Positions 59,045-64,000 of a stretch of 64,000 nucleotides of DNA are shown in pieces. Both the position numbers and the translations under genes were made by a program. Every line of letters begins with the position of its first letter. Positions within the stretch are counted from its first letter, which is position 1. The stretch is taken from positions 2,666,001 through 2,730,000 of the forward strand of contig CP089930.1 in the NCBI GenBank assembly GCA_021307345.1, given 5' to 3'. The notes under the pieces were generated by a model. The model was not told where the DNA came from. It saw only the letters and a program-made list of their open reading frames with translations, and did not search any database. This DNA is from Escherichia coli. Its GTDB lineage: Bacteria; Pseudomonadota; Gammaproteobacteria; Enterobacterales; Enterobacteriaceae.

Positions 59045-59280
59045 AGGAGCTAAGTGATTATCCGATGGAACAGTAGGCACGGATTATTGCTGATAATTTT
59101 GTACTGCAAAAATTTGGGTATTTTGAAATGAGACTGTTGTTATTAAAGGTCATTATTAGTGCCGTTGGGCTGGAGCCATAATCACTCTTTTTCTTACCGG
59201 CTGAATCCCTTATTTAATCCCGCAACCTGCCCGTAGGTAACAGCGTCATGGACAACGGGTTATCCCATGGAGTCAATATT

Positions 59281-62148
59281 ATGAGTCTGACAGATACGCT
59301 GAATAACGCACTGTCTGCATTAACTGAAGGCAGGCTGAACCGCTACCATCTGGATATTCCGTCCTGTACCGCATCGCCGGATGTGGAGTCCTTCAGGGGT
59401 GAGGAGTGCATGAGCGGGCTGTATCAGTACACCGTTCTGTTTACCAGCAGTGACCTGAACATCAGTGCATCGCAGTTACTGAGTAAACCGGCGACGCTGA
59501 CCATGGGAACAGGGCCACTGACGGGGCTGAGCGGGCAGAAAGTGGTGCACGGGGTGGTGACAGATTTCAGTCGTGTCAGCGGTTCACGTGACCAGGCGAC
59601 GTACCGGATAATTATTGAGCCGTTTCTGTCCCTGCTGGGCAGGCAGTACCGCACCCACCGTTTTTTCGTCAATAAATCTGTACCGGAAGTGGTCACCGAA
59701 GTCCTGCAGGAGCATGGTCTTAAAGGCTGGGAGTATGAGTTCACTCTTAAAGCCGGTTATCCGAAGCGTGAGCAGATAAACCAGTACCGGGAAAGTGACC
59801 TGGCGTTTATTGAGCGCCTGCTGGCTGAAGTGGGGATATTTTATTTTTTCACCCTGCAGCCGGACACCCTGACGGAAGTGGTGCACTTTGCCGACAGGCA
59901 GAGCGCCTGGACCTTCGGTAAAACGCTGGCGCTCAGCAGTCCGTCGGGGATGAGTGACAATGGCGCGGATTCGGTGTGGGGGATTAACGTCCGGCATCAT
60001 GTGGTGGCGCGTTCGGTGACGGCGGATGATTACAATCACCGTGAAGCGCAGAACATCCTGACGTCGGTGCCGGCGGACATGACCCGTGGCGACGGGGAAG
60101 GGAACACCTACGGGGATGTGTACCATTACCTGCCGCGTCATCTTGAACGGGGCGACAAAATCACCCCGGCGGCGGAAACCGGCAATTTCTGGGCGCGGCT
60201 TGAGCATGAACGCTTTCTGTCCGGGCAGACAATGGTCAGCGGATGCAGTAATGATGCCCGGCTTTCCCCGGCTCAGGTGCTGACCATCAGTGAACGGGCT
60301 GTTCCGCCGACCCTGCCGTCAGAAACGGACAACGGTATTGTGATTACCCGCACGGTTTACAGTGCGAGCCGTAAGGATGCCCTGACCGTGACGTGGGAAG
60401 GGATGCCGTATTACGAAAACCGCTGCTGGCGTCCGGCAGCTAAAAAACGGCCGGTGGTGAGCGGGACAATGACGGCGCGGGTGACCAGCGCCAGGGACAA
60501 CGATATCCACGCGTGGCAGGATGCGTCGGGGATGTACCGGGTGAAGTTCGATGCCGACCGTGACGACAAAGGTCAGGGCATGGAAAGTATGCCGGTGCGC
60601 TTTGCCAGACCGTACAGCGGGGATAAATACGGTTTTCACTTTCCGCTGATACAGGGGACAGAGGTTGCCATCGCGTTCCATGAAGGCGACCCGGACCGGC
60701 CGTATATCGCCCATGCGCTGCACGACTCCCGCCACGCAGACCCCGTCACCGAAGCCAATAACACGCGCAATGTAATCCGTACAGCCGGTCTGAACAAACT
60801 GCGGATGGAGGACAGGCGCGGTGAGGAGCATATCAAGCTCAGTACGGAGTACGGGGGAAAGACGCAGCTGAATCTGGGGCATAACGTGGATGCCTCCCGC
60901 AAACTGCGCGGGGAAGGGGCGGAGCTGCGCACAAATGACTGGGTCAGCGTTCGTGGTGGTAAGGGAGTTCTGCTTACTGCAGATGCTCAGCCTGACGTCG
61001 GCAGTAAAATGCTTGAAATGGACCGGGCTGTAGAACAACTGGAGCAGGCACTTACGCTGGCAAGAAGCCTTCAGTCAGCCGCGAAAGGGGCGAAGACAAC
61101 GGAATCTGATATCGACAATCAAAAGACGCTTAATAGCTCACTGAAATATTTGAAAATGCCAGGAATGCTGGCTGTTGCACCGGCTGGAATCGGCATTCTA
61201 AGTCCTGAGACTGTCCGACTTGCTTCAGGTGGGGCAAGTATTGGCCTCATGTCAGGTAAAAACACCGATATTAGCGCCGGGCAATCATTCACTGTAGCGG
61301 CAAGCAAGTCTGTAAGTTTGTTTGCACAAGCAGCAGGAATGAAAATGTATGCTGGGGCAGGGAAGGTTGATATTCAGGCACAATCTGATGCCATGAATGT
61401 TTCAGCATTACAGGACATTACTCTCACCAGTGGTGAGGGAAGCGTGAAGGTGAATGCCAGCAAGGAACTGATTTTAAGTTGTGGTGGTGCTTATATAAAG
61501 CTCAGTGGTGGGAATATTGAACTGGGCTGTTCAGGGAATATTTTGCTGAAAGCGGCCAATGTTAATCAGACGGGAGCTGCGACACTTGATTCTCAACCTC
61601 TTACTTTCCCTAAGGGGTATAGCGGAACGTTTACTGTTACCGATCCTGAATCAGGGGATATCAAACCATTCACTAGTTATAGAGTAACCCCTCCAGATGG
61701 CGAGGTACTTGAAGGAATATCTGACTCGTCAGGGAAGACTGCACCGTTTTACTCATCGACACCAGGTAATGTAAAAATTGAGTTTCCACGTGAGATAAAA
61801 GATGAAGGTCCTGGGCATTGGGTTACTGTTGATCATGATTATTACGGGTTGAAGAATACTGCAATTATGGCAATCAACCGTTTAACTTCTATGGGAGATG
61901 AGGGCCGTATTTTTGGTTCTGAAGGGAAGGACTATATGAATACGAAAAGAGATAAAATCCAGGAATGGCAGCCTTTGCCATCTGATACTACAGCCGAGAT
62001 AGAGCAGCAATCAGCAGTATATCGTTACGGAGAACAGAGAAAGGTAACGCAAACTTTTTTGGAAGGTGATGATGCCTGGGCTGTTACAGGTCAGTCGTGG
62101 CACTGGCAACCAACGACCGCTGATGATGTCTATGAGGGAATTAAATGA
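59281..62148 (+). CDS. vgrG: VgrG, T6SS spike protein with C-terminal extension
   Basis: A 955-residue spike trimer subunit. The gp27-like part covers about residues 1-370, an OB-fold/gp5-like part follows (ARPYSGDKYGFHFPLIQGTEVAIAFHEGDPDRPYI), then a beta-helical DUF2345-like region (about 560-770), then an extra C-terminal domain (about 778-840, TFTVTDPESGDIKPF, transthyretin-like pattern) and a final ~110 residues without a recognised fold. Comparable C-terminal domains in other VgrG proteins bind lipase effectors. The core is GC-rich; the part after about 60960 is clearly less so, pointing to an exchanged cassette. TGGAG before ATG 59281 sets the start. It overlaps the next gene by four bases. 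Confidence 0.95.
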   Translation: MSLTDTLNNALSALTEGRLNRYHLDIPSCTASPDVESFRGEECMSGLYQYTVLFTSSDLNISASQLLSKPATLTMGTGPLTGLSGQKVVHGVVTDFSRVSGSRDQATYRIIIEPFLSLLGRQYRTHRFFVNKSVPEVVTEVLQEHGLKGWEYEFTLKAGYPKREQINQYRESDLAFIERLLAEVGIFYFFTLQPDTLTEVVHFADRQSAWTFGKTLALSSPSGMSDNGADSVWGINVRHHVVARSVTADDYNHREAQNILTSVPADMTRGDGEGNTYGDVYHYLPRHLERGDKITPAAETGNFWARLEHERFLSGQTMVSGCSNDARLSPAQVLTISERAVPPTLPSETDNGIVITRTVYSASRKDALTVTWEGMPYYENRCWRPAAKKRPVVSGTMTARVTSARDNDIHAWQDASGMYRVKFDADRDDKGQGMESMPVRFARPYSGDKYGFHFPLIQGTEVAIAFHEGDPDRPYIAHALHDSRHADPVTEANNTRNVIRTAGLNKLRMEDRRGEEHIKLSTEYGGKTQLNLGHNVDASRKLRGEGAELRTNDWVSVRGGKGVLLTADAQPDVGSKMLEMDRAVEQLEQALTLARSLQSAAKGAKTTESDIDNQKTLNSSLKYLKMPGMLAVAPAGIGILSPETVRLASGGASIGLMSGKNTDISAGQSFTVAASKSVSLFAQAAGMKMYAGAGKVDIQAQSDAMNVSALQDITLTSGEGSVKVNASKELILSCGGAYIKLSGGNIELGCSGNILLKAANVNQTGAATLDSQPLTFPKGYSGTFTVTDPESGDIKPFTSYRVTPPDGEVLEGISDSSGKTAPFYSSTPGNVKIEFPREIKDEGPGHWVTVDHDYYGLKNTAIMAINRLTSMGDEGRIFGSEGKDYMNTKRDKIQEWQPLPSDTTAEIEQQSAVYRYGEQRKVTQTFLEGDDAWAVTGQSWHWQPTTADDVYEGIK

Positions 62149-62576
62149 AACTTAGATTAAAACAGAAACATATATTGTATTGTTGGGCGGTGTTTGATCT
62201 CTTTTTCATCGTCAGATTTATCTGGCTGAATATCTCTCAGGGACGAATTCCTTTAATTGATGATATATTGTCTTTTAGCCATATTTATCCTCAGCAAGGG
62301 GCGTATTCGCAAGTCCTTTTTTCTTTTTCGTTATTGCTTAATGTCTCGATTGTTTTTTCTGCTGTAATGTTCTTAAAAAAGTGGAAGTATGTGAATTGGG
62401 TTGTCTATATTCAAACACCATTCAGATTGTTCTTCATGATCCCTTCTATTTCGATATTGCCATGGATGTTTAAAACTATGTCAATCAAAGTAGGGGCGAT
62501 ATTTCTTGCCGCTGTATTCTTATCGGAGATAATTAAGGTTGGGACATTTTATCTTACAAGAGAAAAGAGCTCATAA
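62145..62576 (+). CDS. small four-helix membrane protein in the vgrG-lipase cassette
   Basis: A 143-residue, strongly hydrophobic protein with about four predicted membrane segments (around residues 10-28, 58-78, 83-105 and 112-136) and basic termini. No family recognised. Its start overlaps the vgrG stop (ATGA), so it is translated with VgrG, and the lipase gene follows 30 bp later. Base composition is AT-rich like the lipase. It could be an immunity protein for the lipase or a factor for loading; neither is shown by sequence. Confidence 0.75.
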   Translation: MKLRLKQKHILYCWAVFDLFFIVRFIWLNISQGRIPLIDDILSFSHIYPQQGAYSQVLFSFSLLLNVSIVFSAVMFLKKWKYVNWVVYIQTPFRLFFMIPSISILPWMFKTMSIKVGAIFLAAVFLSEIIKVGTFYLTREKSS

Positions 62577-62606
62577 ATTTTTTAACCTGCATAAAGAGGG
62601 ATGTTT

Positions 62607-64000
62607 ATGGTAGGAACTACATTAGTAACATCTGTGACGCATACAGAGGAAAAAGCTACGACTGGAAAACAGAAACCTTACTGGGTTGAAATTCAGTTGG
62701 TTGATGAGCAGGGAGATCCCGTAGCGAATATACCATGGCGTGCTGAAAGTTCGCATCCAGTATCCGGACCAGTTGATAACCTTACGTATACGGGTCAAAG
62801 TCAGGCAGATGGGCTTATTCGCATTGATATGCCGCATGGGCTTGAATTAAGGCTGGCGTTAGATGGCAATCAACTGGCTACGGAAATGGAAAAACGTGCC
62901 TTACGTGTTAGCCGCGATGCAGAAAATGATTCTGTTGTGCGTCCTGAAGCTGAAGAAAAAGGGTATATCTGGCATTATGCCGTTATCGGTGAACTTTGTC
63001 AGAGTTCACCAAACCTTGAATTAAGACCTGGGGAAATGTTACCCGCATATCACTTTCCTGCAAATACGGCATTTAAGGGCTTTAAATTCCGAACGAATGA
63101 ACTTGAAAAACGTCATGTAATAGAAATATGCCCCTTCAGATCGTGGGAGCTTGTTCTACACCATCAAAAGGACTATTCCATTGCGAATGGAATTAACCTT
63201 GGGGCGGCAGCGACGCTTGCCTATGCAAATGGCAGTACTCTGGATACGGTGTCAATTACACGTTTTTTTATTAACCAGTGCCAGGATCTTTCTCGCTTAC
63301 CCCAACTTTATAAAGATGGTTCCGCATGGAATACATTAGTACAGGATGTTCCCTACAGTAATCGATATTATCCTCCAGTGTTTATGGATACCTCGCGAGA
63401 TACTTCGCCTAAGGTAGACAGTAAGAATTCGCATGGAACAGCACAGGCAAAGGAAAATACTGCTGTGACAAAGGCAGACGGTGATACGCAGCTTTATTAT
63501 GTTTATAACGTGGATAAGATAATCGTTGCCTGGCGTGGGACGGCTAGCTTGTTTGATGTAGGAACGGATATTGAGTTCAGACCAGTAAGTCCAGAACTAT
63601 GCGATATAAATAAAACGGGATGTAGTACGTTACTTTCTGCTGGAAAAGTACATACGGGATTTTGGAGTGGATATAGTCGGGTTGAAAAAAAATTTAATAA
63701 AGAAATACTAGAGTTATTGAAAACCATTGAAAGTAGAATGCTATTTATCTGTGGGCATAGTTTAGGTGGTGCATTAGCATTAATTCATGCAGCAAAACTG
63801 AAGGACTATTATCCGATACTTTACACCTATGGAATGCCGCGAACCTTTACCCGCGATGCAGTGATGCAATTGTCGGAGATTACCCATTTCCGTCATGTTA
63901 ACGATAATGATCCAATTCCAGCCGTACCCGTAGAAGCCAACCTGGATAACGAGTTATATAAATTATGGGGATGGTTGGGGGGGGCACTGGGCTTTTTCTG
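62607..64000 (+). CDS. class 3 lipase, probable T6SS effector, 3' end outside window
   Basis: The first 464 residues are in the window; the frame is open to the end. A short N-terminal beta-rich segment (about 12-90; VEIQLVDEQGDPVANIPWRA) resembles domains that attach effectors to VgrG. The lipase fold has FICGHSLGGALALIH with nucleophile Ser385 in G-H-S-L-G, and VNDNDPIPAVP (Asp433/Asp435) where the family's catalytic Asp sits; the His should lie beyond the edge. No signal peptide, consistent with T6SS delivery. Start at the ATG at 62607, six bases after AGAGGG. Target is probably phospholipid of rival cells (Tle-type); the Tle class cannot be assigned. Confidence 0.85.
   Translation, partial: MVGTTLVTSVTHTEEKATTGKQKPYWVEIQLVDEQGDPVANIPWRAESSHPVSGPVDNLTYTGQSQADGLIRIDMPHGLELRLALDGNQLATEMEKRALRVSRDAENDSVVRPEAEEKGYIWHYAVIGELCQSSPNLELRPGEMLPAYHFPANTAFKGFKFRTNELEKRHVIEICPFRSWELVLHHQKDYSIANGINLGAAATLAYANGSTLDTVSITRFFINQCQDLSRLPQLYKDGSAWNTLVQDVPYSNRYYPPVFMDTSRDTSPKVDSKNSHGTAQAKENTAVTKADGDTQLYYVYNVDKIIVAWRGTASLFDVGTDIEFRPVSPELCDINKTGCSTLLSAGKVHTGFWSGYSRVEKKFNKEILELLKTIESRMLFICGHSLGGALALIHAAKLKDYYPILYTYGMPRTFTRDAVMQLSEITHFRHVNDNDPIPAVPVEANLDNELYKLWGWLGGALGFF

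Noticed and set aside
59160-59190. Partial similarity of CTGGAGCCA-containing DNA before vgrG to 48420-48435
   Set aside because: Only a short core is shared, without extended alignment; chance is a sufficient explanation.

Overview
The window is chromosomal DNA of Escherichia coli. Several loci read as near-exact versions of known E. coli genes (glcCDEFGBA, yghJ/sslE, pppA, yghG, gspC-M, kpsMT, kpsFEDUCS). It resembles an extraintestinal-pathogenic (ExPEC-like) strain rather than K-12: yghO is intact, the second type II secretion system (T2SS-beta) is complete, it is followed directly by a group 2 capsule locus, and a type VI secretion (T6SS) cluster follows. No tRNA, rRNA, CRISPR array, integrase or complete insertion sequence was seen.

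Layout. (1) 1-2543: 5' part of a fatty acyl-AMP ligase (minus strand, cut by the window edge), divergent from an intact yghO. (2) 2626-12060: glycolate utilisation, with the regulator glcC on the minus strand and glcD-E-F-G-B then glcA on the plus strand. (3) 12556-29062: secreted metalloprotease lipoprotein SslE/YghJ, prepilin peptidase pppA, pilotin yghG and gspC-D-E-F-G-H-I-J-K-L-M, a complete export machine next to its best-known substrate. (4) 29063-47776: group 2 capsule locus. Region 3 (kpsM, kpsT) has a long leader with JUMPstart/ops. Region 2 is a serotype-specific, AT-rich block of five genes. Region 1 (kpsF-E-D-U-C-S) is on the minus strand. (5) 48400-64000: a T6SS block with two small exported proteins (DUF930-like and LprI-like) on the minus strand, then tssB, tssC, tssK, tssL, an OmpA-domain protein, hcp, clpV, vgrG, a small membrane protein and a class 3 lipase cut by the window end.

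How the genes work together. GlcDEF oxidises glycolate to glyoxylate, GlcB condenses glyoxylate with acetyl-CoA to malate, GlcA imports glycolate and GlcC senses it. PppA matures the GspG-K pseudopilins, YghG pilots the GspD secretin, and the Gsp machine displays SslE. KpsF and KpsU make CMP-Kdo, KpsS and KpsC build the Kdo linker on a lipid, region 2 makes the polymer, and KpsMT with KpsE and KpsD exports it. The T6SS block supplies the sheath (TssBC), baseplate (TssK), membrane anchor (TssL plus OmpA-domain protein), tube (Hcp), recycling ATPase (ClpV), spike (VgrG) and a probable lipase effector. Other core T6SS genes (tssM, tssJ, tssA, tssE, tssF, tssG, PAAR) are not in the window.

Most interesting parts: the five-gene capsule region 2, whose polymer cannot be read from the sequence; the vgrG 3' extension/membrane protein/lipase cassette; the small exported LprI-like/DUF930-like pair; and a possible Fur-controlled small RNA between capsule and T6SS. 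Family assignments rest on motif reading from memory and no database search was run.
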